A stretch of 64,000 nucleotides of DNA from Tardiphaga sp. (GCF_028290495.1 NZ_JAQGJT010000159.1:1-64000); one strand, 5' to 3'. Positions 38,077 to 46,814 are shown, counted from the first letter of the stretch. Program-made: numbers and translations. The notes: generated by a model from the sequence alone, not told the origin.

Positions 38077-38802
38077 GTGATTCGCGGTGGGCATAAGATT
38101 CTTGTGATTTGCATTTACTTTGCTTCATTTCCAGCCGCGGCTCAGTTCGAGCCCCTACAATTCGCCAATTGCAAAAAGCTGCCTGCTGACGGCGACCGGC
38201 TGAAATGTTTTGACGCTATTGGCCCGAAGCCAAGGACTCCTGAACAAGAGGCGAAAGAGCCCGCGCCCGTGAAGGGCAAATGGGTCTACACCGAGAGCCA
38301 ATCACCAGTTGATGATTCCGAACAGGTGCTGGCCGTCCTCGCAGGAGAGCAAGAGGACGCTTTTCTCGTTTTTCGATGCATAGAAAAGAGGACCGAAGCT
38401 GTATTCGTCCCACCGTCTGGATTTTTTGCTACCGGCCGAGCCGACGTTTTGGTCAGGATCGACAGCGCTTCCCCGGAGACGATTTCAACTTCGGTTGGCA
38501 CCAATAACCGGGCTCTTTTTATATACCCAGCGGCTGATTTCATGAAATTGCTTCCCGACAATGGCAAGCTATTCCTTCGAGCTTCCGGTTACCAGGGCAA
38601 GCAAGCCGACGGCACGTTCAGCCTCGCTGACGTTTCGACCGCACGGAATAAGGTGGCCGAGACGTGTCACTGGACCACGCCAAAGGTCGATAGGGCGATC
38701 CCAGCAGCACCTACGCCCGCGAGCGTCACACAGCCCGCTACACCGCCGGCCGTAGCGCCGAGGCCAAAACCGAAGTCTCCGGCACCCATGAAGCTGAATT
38801 GA
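38077..38802 (+). CDS. Secreted protein, VasI/TagO-like, probable lysogenic moron
   Basis: Signal peptide ILVICIYFASFPAAAQ; CKKLPADGDRLKCFDAIG; GTG start. Confidence 0.55.
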   Translation: MIRGGHKILVICIYFASFPAAAQFEPLQFANCKKLPADGDRLKCFDAIGPKPRTPEQEAKEPAPVKGKWVYTESQSPVDDSEQVLAVLAGEQEDAFLVFRCIEKRTEAVFVPPSGFFATGRADVLVRIDSASPETISTSVGTNNRALFIYPAADFMKLLPDNGKLFLRASGYQGKQADGTFSLADVSTARNKVAETCHWTTPKVDRAIPAAPTPASVTQPATPPAVAPRPKPKSPAPMKLN

Positions 38803-38893
38803 CCGTCCCTGAGAGAGATCGTGGAGGCGAGATGACAGATCAAGAACCGCCGATCGATCCCTTCGAAGCCCTGAAGCAGGTTTGATGCGAAAA

Positions 38894-38915
38894 AGCCCGC
38901 CGGTTAAGGCGGGCT
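38894..38915. terminator. Hairpin terminator AGCCCGCC-GGTTAA-GGCGGGCT
   Basis: 8-bp perfect stem; on minus strand followed by TTTTTCGC, fits the end of the KilA-N gene. Confidence 0.75.
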
Positions 38916-38922
38916 CCTTTCG

Positions 38923-39717
38923 TCAATTCAATTTCTTCGGCTTGTTCGCTGCAATCAATTTCGGGAGAAACTGAAGGGCCTCGCTATCACGGCGCTGGAA
39001 GTAGTCTAAAGCCCGGATAGGCAACCACTCTTCCCTGAAGTGCCTGCGGAAATCTGGCAGCAGGCTCTCAGGATACGCCTTCGCAGGCACACGCCGGCCG
39101 TCTTCATAAACGTGGAGATATGTCGGCAAAGCGTCTGTATCCACACCATGCTTGTCCCGCAGCCATTTGCAGTACATGCGGCCTTGCGAAATATCAGGCA
39201 GCATTCGCTCCGGCAGCGTGTAACCCATGATCTCCATAGGCGCGATCAGCATCTGCGTCATTTCGGTCAGCACGGAGAAATGCGCAACTGGGACGTTTTG
39301 CTGGTTCGCGACATAGCGACGGAGATGGTAGGGAACTGTATCCGCGACGGACGACGGTGCCGAGCCCGACATCCAGTCAAACACCCACTGCGACACCTGA
39401 ACGGCAAATGCTGGCGACAGCCATTGTCCTAGATTGATCGCCACTTGGGGATGAACCCAAGTTCCCTGCAGATGCGGTTCACCTCCTTGAATTGACTGAA
39501 CTAATCCCGTAGCGGGAATTCCCGTCGCGGACCCAAGCTCGCTCAAGAAGCCTTTGGTCGTTTCGAGCCGATTGTAGTCGAACCAACGTTTACCCGCTGC
39601 TTGGCACATTGCGGTTGCGTTTATGTATCCGTCTTTGGGGCGTTGGTAGATGATCCCGCCCATCACGGAATGCGGGATTAAGTCGAAGTGCTGCTGCACG
39701 TTGAGGATCCTGTACAT
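38923..39717 (-). CDS. KilA-N domain phage protein (antirepressor type)
   Basis: GGIIYQRPKDGYINATAMCQAAGKRWFDYNRLETTKGFLSEL...GGEPHLQGTWVHPQVAINLGQWLSPAFAVQVSQWVFDWM. Confidence 0.85.
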   Translation of the reverse strand: MYRILNVQQHFDLIPHSVMGGIIYQRPKDGYINATAMCQAAGKRWFDYNRLETTKGFLSELGSATGIPATGLVQSIQGGEPHLQGTWVHPQVAINLGQWLSPAFAVQVSQWVFDWMSGSAPSSVADTVPYHLRRYVANQQNVPVAHFSVLTEMTQMLIAPMEIMGYTLPERMLPDISQGRMYCKWLRDKHGVDTDALPTYLHVYEDGRRVPAKAYPESLLPDFRRHFREEWLPIRALDYFQRRDSEALQFLPKLIAANKPKKLN

Positions 39718-39811
39718 TGCGACCGTCGCGCGCTTGAAGGAATCCTTCAAGGTTGTACAAACACTCTGCTTGGGAGGCCTGTACTGCGTGAGCAGTCTGG
39801 TTCAAGTTTAA

Positions 39812-39844
39812 GAAAGGCGGTTCCGGTTGCACGGGCCGCCTTTC
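39812..39844. repeat. Inverted repeat GAAAGGCGG...CCGCCTTTC
   Basis: 9-bp perfect arms at 39812-39820 and 39836-39844 upstream of the KilA-N gene. Confidence 0.6.
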
Positions 39845-39989
39845 GGCTTTCGGTGACGAATCACCTTTCTCAAACTACGGCGCTCGCAGTGCGGTTGGAA
39901 CAGCGAAACGGCTCAGCCGGAAAAGCATCCCCGCTTTCTCGCTCAAAGCCGAACGCAACGAGAACATAATCGGATCTCACCGTTGCCGC

Positions 39990-40280
39990 TTAGGCGTCGC
40001 CGTACCCTAGCTGCGTCCGAATCTGCTTGAGACGAACGGTTTCGGCGTGCGTCGGCGGCTTTGCATCGCGCTTGGCTTTTCGGCGACGCTGGCGCTGTTT
40101 CTTGGCCTTCGCGGCCCTTTCCTCGATCCAGGCCTTCTCCGCTTGGGCGGCCCTCGCTGCTAGTCCAGTTAGCTTAATGGGCGCTACCGTCCGGCCGCTC
40201 AGCAGCTCAGTGCCGGGATCGTATTTTTCCTCATATTCCCCTGCCCTCAGATTCCTTTTCGACCAGTTCATCCGAGCCAT
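39990..40280 (-). CDS. Hypothetical basic phage protein
   Basis: MARMNWSKRNLRAGEYEEKYDPGTELLSGRTVAPIKLTGLAARAAQAEKAW... Confidence 0.5.
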   Translation of the reverse strand: MARMNWSKRNLRAGEYEEKYDPGTELLSGRTVAPIKLTGLAARAAQAEKAWIEERAAKAKKQRQRRRKAKRDAKPPTHAETVRLKQIRTQLGYGDA

Positions 40281-40611
40281 TTTTGCTCCGTTTGCTCTGA
40301 ATTTTGGACATGCCTGCGGAGCCCTTTCTTTCCCTGTTGATACCCAGAACCGACCTATAGGGCCGGGCGTGGGAGGAAAGAAAAATCCCTCATTGGTCGG
40401 GGGGCACAAATGGGCGCAAGTGCCGATTCCCCTCTGCTTAGCCTCCAGGTTGCGCGCTGGACCGCGTTAGCCATCGGGGCGCTCGATCGGCTCTGAGGCC
40501 GGGCGCTTGCCAACTCCAACCAGCATTTTGGCTGCCGGCGGGCCCTTACGCGTTTTGCCTCGTCGTTCACGAGACCACACCCCGACTACCGGAGAGCGTC
40601 TGGAAACTAGA

Positions 40612-40668
40612 CCGGAAAATAATTCCAGACAAGTGTTGACTTCTATCTTTTCTGGAATTAAATTCCAG
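40612..40668 (+). promoter_or_regulatory. Early/integration operon promoter with two CI-type operators
   Basis: Imperfect operator CCGGAAAATAATTCCAG (40612-40628), TTGACT (40636-40641), 17-bp spacer, TAAATT (40659-40664) inside perfect palindrome CTGGAATTAAATTCCAG (40652-40668). Confidence 0.7.
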
Positions 40669-40691
40669 TCACCAGATCAGGAGCGCCGCCA

Positions 40692-41081
40692 GTGACCCTC
40701 AGTCTCAGCCCATCCTTCAAGCGCCGCTTCGGTCCATCTGCCGAAGCTGTCGCTGCCCGCATGTCCGCCACCTACGGCCACCTCGCCGTGGCGATCTACA
40801 ACGGGCTTTACGACGAACCGGGCGAGCTTTCGTCCGCAGCTATCCAGCTCGGCCTCGACATCCGCGCCGCCGATGCGCGGCGGTCCGAGTCGCTCGCTGT
40901 CGCCCGGAAGGTCTACGGCGTGACTTCGCCGGCCTACGCCGCAACCGAATTCCTCGCCTCTCGCCAGCGCGCCGACGACTACCAGCGGGCGCTGGACAAG
41001 TACGACCTCGTTGTCGAGAGCGCCGACCAGTTGGACGAGATCGAAGGGACGCCCGAGCTGCTTGCTCAGGCGGCTGAGTAG
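40692..41081 (+). CDS. Hypothetical phage protein
   Basis: 129 aa, GTG start after GGAG; first gene of early operon. Confidence 0.6.
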   Translation: MTLSLSPSFKRRFGPSAEAVAARMSATYGHLAVAIYNGLYDEPGELSSAAIQLGLDIRAADARRSESLAVARKVYGVTSPAYAATEFLASRQRADDYQRALDKYDLVVESADQLDEIEGTPELLAQAAE

Positions 41082-41086
41082 GTCCG

Positions 41087-41503
41087 ATGGCAAAGCATAC
41101 AAAGCTACTTGAATTGGTGACGTGCTGCGAAGCCGTGAGCCACGGCGATCGTGAACTTGATGCCGATATCTGGCTTGCCGTGACCCCGGGGGCCACCCGG
41201 AATAAGACCGGCTACACGCACGCTGCTTCCGGCAAGTGGTGCGATATAGACGAAACGCGCGACGCGACCGGAAGATTGATCGTCGTTCCCCACTACACTT
41301 CGTCACTCGAAGCTGCGGCAACGTTGATCCCCGATGATTTTGATTGGGTTCTGGAGCGCACGAACGGCGGGCTCACCATCTGCGCTCGCGTTGGCCACAA
41401 TGACCCGGACCGCTCGTCGTGGGGCAACACCCCTGAATTGGCGCTGACCGCGGCGGCTCTCTGCGCCCGGGCCGCCTCGTCGATTACTGCGGGTGAAGCA
41501 TGA
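41087..41503 (+). CDS. Hypothetical phage protein
   Basis: 138 aa; GATRNKTGYTHAASGKWCDIDETRDATGR...WVLERTNGGLTICARVGH. Confidence 0.6.
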   Translation: MAKHTKLLELVTCCEAVSHGDRELDADIWLAVTPGATRNKTGYTHAASGKWCDIDETRDATGRLIVVPHYTSSLEAAATLIPDDFDWVLERTNGGLTICARVGHNDPDRSSWGNTPELALTAAALCARAASSITAGEA

Positions 41504-41598
41504 TCCCCGCCCTGCTCCGCGCAACGGCTGAGGCCGCTGCAATCCTCGCTTTCATTTTTACAATTGCCGTTTGGGCAATCGTTCTCGGAGCTATGTGA
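41500..41598 (+). CDS. 32-aa single-pass membrane microprotein
   Basis: Hand translation MIPALLRATAEAAAILAFIFTIAVWAIVLGAM*; ATGA overlap upstream, TGATG overlap downstream. Confidence 0.6.
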   Translation: MIPALLRATAEAAAILAFIFTIAVWAIVLGAM

Positions 41599-41930
41599 TG
41601 GCTGAACATACGCCGACGCCTTGGAAATGGACGGAAGGCACTGCAGCCATTACCCGCGAGTGGTTTGGCGCTGATCGCACCATCGTGGCCGTCAAGGGCC
41701 GCCTTGCTTGGCATGAAGACGATCTCTGCTCTAGCCGTGAGGCCGGAGCCAACGCTGACCTCATCGTCCGCGCCGTCAATGCGCATGAGACTTTGGTCGC
41801 GGCTCTAGCGACCATTGCTCAATTTCCAATCACGGATGCCTCCAACATGGATGCAGTCAACATGAAGCTTCTTGCTCAGGGTGCATTGAACTCGTCTGGT
41901 GTCCTCGTCGCCGGCAAGGGAGAAGTCTGA
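41598..41930 (+). CDS. Hypothetical phage protein
   Basis: MAEHTPTPWKWTEGTAAITREW...; common phage small-protein style. Confidence 0.6.
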   Translation: MAEHTPTPWKWTEGTAAITREWFGADRTIVAVKGRLAWHEDDLCSSREAGANADLIVRAVNAHETLVAALATIAQFPITDASNMDAVNMKLLAQGALNSSGVLVAGKGEV

Positions 41931-42232
41931 TGTCTAACGCCCCGCACAGCGTCGTCGCCGCTCTCGTCACCGCGACCAGCGCGTCCTCTGAGATCATCGG
42001 CAACTGCCATGCCCTGCACTACCACTGGCAGCAAATGAGCGAGAGCGACCGCCGTTTGGCCATTCAGTACGCCCGCGACGCGGCCGACAAGCTCCTTGCC
42101 GCTGTCGTGCAGGCCGAGGAGGCCATGTCGACGCCGGCGCCGGTGTCGAACGTCATATCCATCGGCGATCATTCGCCGGAATATCTCCGCACCGTCGGCG
42201 TCGTCGCCGCTGAAATGGCGGTCCAGCAATGA
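41930..42232 (+). CDS. Hypothetical phage protein
   Basis: 100 aa, overlapping stop/start with neighbours. Confidence 0.55.
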   Translation: MSNAPHSVVAALVTATSASSEIIGNCHALHYHWQQMSESDRRLAIQYARDAADKLLAAVVQAEEAMSTPAPVSNVISIGDHSPEYLRTVGVVAAEMAVQQ

Positions 42233-42339
42233 CTCCGTTTGCCGCTGCAGCAATCGCTCAGATGGTTGTCGTGATAGCCATAATCCTGGGCGCCGCCATC
42301 ATCGTGAACGCACACGCAATTGTGGGAGCCTTCCAATGA
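42229..42339 (+). CDS. 36-aa single-pass membrane microprotein
   Basis: Hand translation MTPFAAAAIAQMVVVIAIILGAAIIVNAHAIVGAFQ*; ATGA overlaps both sides. Confidence 0.6.
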   Translation: MTPFAAAAIAQMVVVIAIILGAAIIVNAHAIVGAFQ

Positions 42340-42743
42340 GCGGTCCTCTCCGCAATCACGTCGAAGCCCGTTCCAGCCGCGAGCCCGCGCGCCAGTTCGT
42401 CTCCGATACCCACGACAACAAGCCCGACGCCGGCCGCCGCGCTCTGCCGAGCGATGAATTGCCGGATCCGTTCCGCGGACTCGGCATGGAAGCGCTGCAG
42501 ATTTACCTCGACGTCAGCGATCTCGATAGCCCGTCCAACAAGGTTCTCGACGCGACCGACGATCTGCTGAAAGCGCACCGCTCCCGAACGCTGATCGGCA
42601 TGAAGATGGCCGCCGAGTGGCTGCGGCGCGAACTGAAGACCAACCCGCCTCTGCCGGCGAAGCTCGCAGGCCAGATCGATGCTTCAGCGGGCCACCTGAT
42701 CAGCATGCTGGTCTTCCACATTAACCGAAAGCCGCGCCCGTGA
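42336..42743 (+). CDS. Hypothetical phage protein
   Basis: MSGPLRNHVEARSSREPARQFVSDTHDNKPDAGRRALPSDELPDPFRGLG... Confidence 0.55.
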   Translation: MSGPLRNHVEARSSREPARQFVSDTHDNKPDAGRRALPSDELPDPFRGLGMEALQIYLDVSDLDSPSNKVLDATDDLLKAHRSRTLIGMKMAAEWLRRELKTNPPLPAKLAGQIDASAGHLISMLVFHINRKPRP

Positions 42744-42774
42744 CCGCCGCCGAACCCAACTACAGGAGCCGCCG

Positions 42775-43503
42775 ATGAACCAGATCGCAACGAAGATCGA
42801 AGCCGAGCCGCAGACGGCACCGAACCCGGTATCCATTGTGGAACGGGCGATCGAGAGAGGCATCACCGGTGCCGACCTCAAGGAGATCATGGATCTTCAG
42901 GAGCGTTGGGAATCCGGCCAATCGCGCAAAGCTTTCGACATAGCTATGGCGAACGCGCAGGCCGACCTCCCGGTGATCGTCAAGAACCGTCTTGTCGAAT
43001 ACGGCGAAGGCAACAAGAAGACTTCGTACAAGCATGAGGATCTATCCGACATCATCCGGCAGATTACTCCGGTGCTGAAGACGCATGGTCTCGCCGTTCG
43101 CTGGCGCACTGAGCAGTTGGAAGGCGGCCAGGTCCGCGTTTGCTGCCTCGTTACCGGCCACGGGCATCGCGAGGAGACCGCGCTTCAATCGAGCCGCGAC
43201 TCGTCAGGCGGGAAGAACGACATTCAGGCCATCGGCTCCGTCGTCTCCTACCTTCAGCGATACACCCTGAAGGCCGCTCTCGGCTTGGCGGCCGCGCGGG
43301 ACGATGACGGGCAGACGTCGGAAGGCGGTAACGCCACGATCACCGCGCTGCAGCTCCAAGAGATGGAGAAGGTCGCCGCGGAAGTCTCCGCTGACATCGC
43401 CAAGTTCTGCAAGTTCCTCAAGGTCGAGACGTTGGCGGAGTTGCCGGCAAAACGGTTCGACGCCGCGATGCAGGCTCTTGATGCGAAAAGGAGTCCGCTG
43501 TGA
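42775..43503 (+). CDS. ERF-family single-strand annealing protein
   Basis: KNRLVEYGEGNKKTSYKHEDLSDIIRQITPVLKTHGLAVRWRTEQ...IGSVVSYLQRYTLKAALGLAAARDDDG. Confidence 0.88.
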   Translation: MNQIATKIEAEPQTAPNPVSIVERAIERGITGADLKEIMDLQERWESGQSRKAFDIAMANAQADLPVIVKNRLVEYGEGNKKTSYKHEDLSDIIRQITPVLKTHGLAVRWRTEQLEGGQVRVCCLVTGHGHREETALQSSRDSSGGKNDIQAIGSVVSYLQRYTLKAALGLAAARDDDGQTSEGGNATITALQLQEMEKVAAEVSADIAKFCKFLKVETLAELPAKRFDAAMQALDAKRSPL

Positions 43504-44120
43504 TCGAGACTATTAACTGCGATCAAAATAGCGACGAGTGGATCCGCGCGAGGATGGGATTGCCGACTGCTTCGGCATTTTCTTCAATTCTTGCCAAAGG
43601 TGAAGGGAAAACCCGCGCGAAATACATGCGCCAGTTGGCCGGCGAGATTGTAACCGGCGAGCCGTCCGAAAATTATAGCAACCGCCATACTGAGCGCGGA
43701 CATGAACAAGAGCCGGAGGCGCGCGCGCTGTATTCATTTTTGACAGACCGCGAACCACAGATCGTCGGCTTTGTGAAGAACGGCAACAAGGGCTGCTCAC
43801 CAGATTCGCTTATCGACGCGGACGGCGGGCTCGAGATCAAAGCCGCGTTGCCTCACATCCAGATTGACCGGCTAGAGCGCGCTGCGCTTCCGTCCGAATA
43901 CAAGGCCCAGGTTCAGGGCTGCATCTGGCTTTGCGAGCGCGAGTGGTGGGATTTTGTGTCCTACTCGCCGAAACTTCCGCTCCTGGTGGTCCGCGTTCAT
44001 CGCGATGATGGCTACATCGCCAACCTCGCAGGCGCGGTTGATCGATTCAATGATGAGCTTGCGGAGCTTGTCGAGTTCGTGCGCCGCTACGGCAACAAGA
44101 CGATAGGGCTGGCGGCATGA
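43500..44120 (+). CDS. YqaJ-family viral recombinase/exonuclease
   Basis: DEWIRARMGLPTASAFSSIL; GHEQEPEARALY; GCSPDSLIDADGGLEIKAALP; YKAQVQGCIWLCEREWWDF. Confidence 0.88.
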   Translation: MIETINCDQNSDEWIRARMGLPTASAFSSILAKGEGKTRAKYMRQLAGEIVTGEPSENYSNRHTERGHEQEPEARALYSFLTDREPQIVGFVKNGNKGCSPDSLIDADGGLEIKAALPHIQIDRLERAALPSEYKAQVQGCIWLCEREWWDFVSYSPKLPLLVVRVHRDDGYIANLAGAVDRFNDELAELVEFVRRYGNKTIGLAA

Positions 44121-44896
44121 CTCGGGCCTTGATCACCATCCAGTCGCAGGCTGACCGCGAGCGAGCCAGCCGATGGGTAATGGCAGCGCCAGCCGGCATG
44201 CGGGTGGAGTTCAAGCAGGCCAAACGATCTGACGAACAGAACGCCAAGCTGTGGGCGATGCTGTCCGAGGTAGCTGCGCAGTGTCCTTGGCACGGCGTGA
44301 AGCTGACGGCTGACGACTGGAAGTTCGTATTCATCGATGCGCTCAAGCGCGAGCTGCGCACCGTGCCGAATATCGACGGGAACGGGTTCGTCAATCTCGG
44401 TCGATCATCGTCGGATCTGTCCAAGGCCGAGATGTCAGATCTAATTGAACTCATCCACGCTTTCGGCGCCCAGCACGACGTCAAGTTCAAAGACGACACC
44501 AATTCCAATCCGTCTCAGCTTCCCCAGGCTGAGACGGTAGAGCCCGCGTCAAACCCTCCCCCGGTCGCCGGCGCGGGCTCACCTTCATCCGAATTGTCGG
44601 CTGCTCCTCCCGGGCCCGACAATGTAGCGGCGCGGGGCGACGAGTCTGGCGGCTCCGTCGCTCCGCAGCCCACTCTCCCGCAGGGATGGGAATATCGGTT
44701 GCGGAATGCACTGTCAGAAGCCAGAAGCCCCGGAGGGTTGATCAATGCGGCACAGCGTTGTTTCGACAAGCTCGGTGCTCTGCCGACGACCAGGAACGAG
44801 ATCGAAACCGCCAAGGCCATTCGATCGGTCTTCAAACAGCACTTCGGAGACGCCGCTGCGATCAACGACGCGCTGGCTGAAAAGGAACTGGCATAA
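44117..44896 (+). CDS. NinB-like recombination protein
   Basis: VEFKQAKRSDEQNAKLWAMLSEVAAQCPWHGVKLTADDWKFVFIDALKRE. Confidence 0.75.
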   Translation: MTRALITIQSQADRERASRWVMAAPAGMRVEFKQAKRSDEQNAKLWAMLSEVAAQCPWHGVKLTADDWKFVFIDALKRELRTVPNIDGNGFVNLGRSSSDLSKAEMSDLIELIHAFGAQHDVKFKDDTNSNPSQLPQAETVEPASNPPPVAGAGSPSSELSAAPPGPDNVAARGDESGGSVAPQPTLPQGWEYRLRNALSEARSPGGLINAAQRCFDKLGALPTTRNEIETAKAIRSVFKQHFGDAAAINDALAEKELA

Positions 44897-45378
44897 TGTC
44901 AGCACCCCGCAAGTCGATCTCACTGCGCACAAAGCTGGCGTCAGCCCTGCTCACCATCGTCCGCCCGAATGACAACGGCGAGCTTGAGCGGGTCATCCCG
45001 CACGACATGGCTAAGCAGATGAGCGACGACCAGATCATCTCGCTCTTCCACTTCGACCATTACCCAGTGCCGCATGCGCACGATGGGCCGGACGAAGCGT
45101 GGAACCTAGAGCCACGCCCGATCGTGGAACACCGTGGCATCACAGCCAAGGTTGACGTCCCGCGCATCGCAAAGGCGAAGAGGTTGGCCAAGGCAACGAA
45201 TGCGCTGGCAGCGGTACTGGCCTCCAAGGCCAACGGAGAGCCCGTCGAGGCCGATCCGAAGCCCTGCAAGTACGTATGGCCGAAGGGCCGGAAGATCGGC
45301 CAGCGCCGACCGCAGAACAGCGCCAGGCCGCCGAACAAGCCCTGCGTGGACCGTCGCGTTGTCGGGAGCGACGCATGA
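44896..45378 (+). CDS. Phage protein, HNH-like remnant
   Basis: FDHYPVPHAHDGPDEAWNLEPRPIVEHRGITAKVDVPRIAKAKRL. Confidence 0.45.
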   Translation: MSAPRKSISLRTKLASALLTIVRPNDNGELERVIPHDMAKQMSDDQIISLFHFDHYPVPHAHDGPDEAWNLEPRPIVEHRGITAKVDVPRIAKAKRLAKATNALAAVLASKANGEPVEADPKPCKYVWPKGRKIGQRRPQNSARPPNKPCVDRRVVGSDA

Positions 45379-45632
45379 ACCCGAGCGCGTGGCCGGCAAT
45401 GTTGAGGCTCGACCAGGCTGCCGCGTACTCGGGCTTGTCGGTCCAGCTTTTCAAGAAGAAATGTCCTGTGAAACCCGTGCAGTTCACGGATTCCACACGC
45501 GGGCACCGGTATCGAACGGCCAGTCTCGATCTTTGGCTTTCCTCGCTGGACCCGAATGTTGCAAGCTCAGCCCCAACCAGACGGTTCGGGGAGAAGATCA
45601 ATGGTGGTCAAGGTGCGAATGGACGGGCTTAA
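45375..45632 (+). CDS. Excisionase-like winged HTH protein
   Basis: MNPSAWPAMLRLDQAAAYSGLSVQLFKKKCPVKPVQF...RGHRYRTASLDLWL. Confidence 0.6.
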   Translation: MNPSAWPAMLRLDQAAAYSGLSVQLFKKKCPVKPVQFTDSTRGHRYRTASLDLWLSSLDPNVASSAPTRRFGEKINGGQGANGRA

Positions 45633-46680
45633 CGTCACCAAGAACCGGGATGGGACGAAGCTCTATGTCTATCATAGGGCGAGCGGCGAAGCCTTGCTGA
45701 GGGGCTTTGTCGGCAACCGGTCGGACTTGGAGAAGCGGCTTGGCGAACCCGACATGCGGGCCGCCTACCTGCGCCTGCAACGGCGTGACCTGAAGCAGTC
45801 CTACCCGGCCGACACACTGGGCGGGCTGATCCAGTGGTTCGAAAACGAATGCAGCAAATTCAGCAAGCTGGCCGAGGCGACCAAGAAAGACTACCGGGCC
45901 GCGTTCCTCTACCTGCAGTCGGAATGGGACGCCCCCCTCGACACGATCACGCAGCCGGCGCTGTACGAAACGCTCGACAAGTGCGCCAAGGTGAAGTGGC
46001 CGCGATTCGCAGACAAAATGATGGCCGCGTTGTCGTCTATGTTCACCCAGGCCGTGAAGCGCGGGAAGATGACCGCCAATCCGGCCATGGGCATCGACAA
46101 GATCCATACAGCGGACCCGAACGCCAACCGGGAGTGGGCGCCGGAAGAATGGCGGGACGCGATCGCGCGCGCCGCCGGCAACAACGAGATTATGACGCCG
46201 CTCATGCTGGCGCGCCATGTCGGGCTCCGCGGTCAGACCATCGCAAAAATTCAGTGGAAAAACTACCAGCCGGATGCGCGTTTCGGGAAGTGCTTTCGGC
46301 ACGTCGCCAAGAAGAACAAGGAAAATTCGTGGGTGCCGGCGCCGCCCGAGCTGCAGGTCTATCTGGACGGTCTAGACCGAACCTCACTGAACATCGCCGT
46401 CCGCAGCGATGGCACGGTCTGGAAGAGCGAAAAAGAGATGCAGACGGCGGTGAGCCACTTCCTGCGCGGCATCGAAACCACCAGCGCGGTCGAGCCCGGC
46501 GCAACGCTGCACGGGCTCCGGGTCAGCTTCGCTGCCGAACTCGGACGCGACGGCGCCAGCAACGGCGACGTGGCCGCGGCGCTCGGCGATCGGTCGGAGC
46601 GAATGGGCAAACACTATACGCGACACGTCGAAGCGGAGAGCAAAGTCATCCGTGCATTCGGGCATCGAAAGAAGCCCTAG
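45601..46680 (+). CDS. int: Tyrosine recombinase/integrase
   Basis: Catalytic-domain pattern LHGLRVSFAAELGRDGASNGDVAAALGDRSERMGKHYTRH; adjoins truncated tRNA-Leu. Confidence 0.88.
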   Translation: MVVKVRMDGLNVTKNRDGTKLYVYHRASGEALLRGFVGNRSDLEKRLGEPDMRAAYLRLQRRDLKQSYPADTLGGLIQWFENECSKFSKLAEATKKDYRAAFLYLQSEWDAPLDTITQPALYETLDKCAKVKWPRFADKMMAALSSMFTQAVKRGKMTANPAMGIDKIHTADPNANREWAPEEWRDAIARAAGNNEIMTPLMLARHVGLRGQTIAKIQWKNYQPDARFGKCFRHVAKKNKENSWVPAPPELQVYLDGLDRTSLNIAVRSDGTVWKSEKEMQTAVSHFLRGIETTSAVEPGATLHGLRVSFAAELGRDGASNGDVAAALGDRSERMGKHYTRHVEAESKVIRAFGHRKKP

Positions 46681-46770
46681 ATGTTTTGCAAATCTCGCTT
46701 TGTTCTATGGTTTTCGATACGGTTTAAGAGGCACGGCCACATGAATTGTTCAATTAAATCAATAAGGCCT

Positions 46771-46814
46771 TGGGATTTTAAGTCCCTTGCGTCTACCAGT
46801 TCCGCCACGTCCGC
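46771..46814 (-). pseudogene. Truncated tRNA-Leu(UAA), 5' part only (prophage att site)
   Basis: Minus strand GCGGACGTGGCGGAACTGGTAGACGCAAGGGACTTAAAATCCC = acceptor 5' strand, D-arm and anticodon stem-loop; no T-arm or CGTCCGC 3' acceptor follows. Confidence 0.85.

Noticed and set aside
38077-38802. Considered as a defence or toxin gene in the immunity region
   Set aside because: Signal peptide and VasI/TagO-like layout give no support for nuclease or toxin activity
44896-45378. Considered as an active HNH endonuclease
   Set aside because: Only a partial HNH-like pattern; key residues not convincingly present
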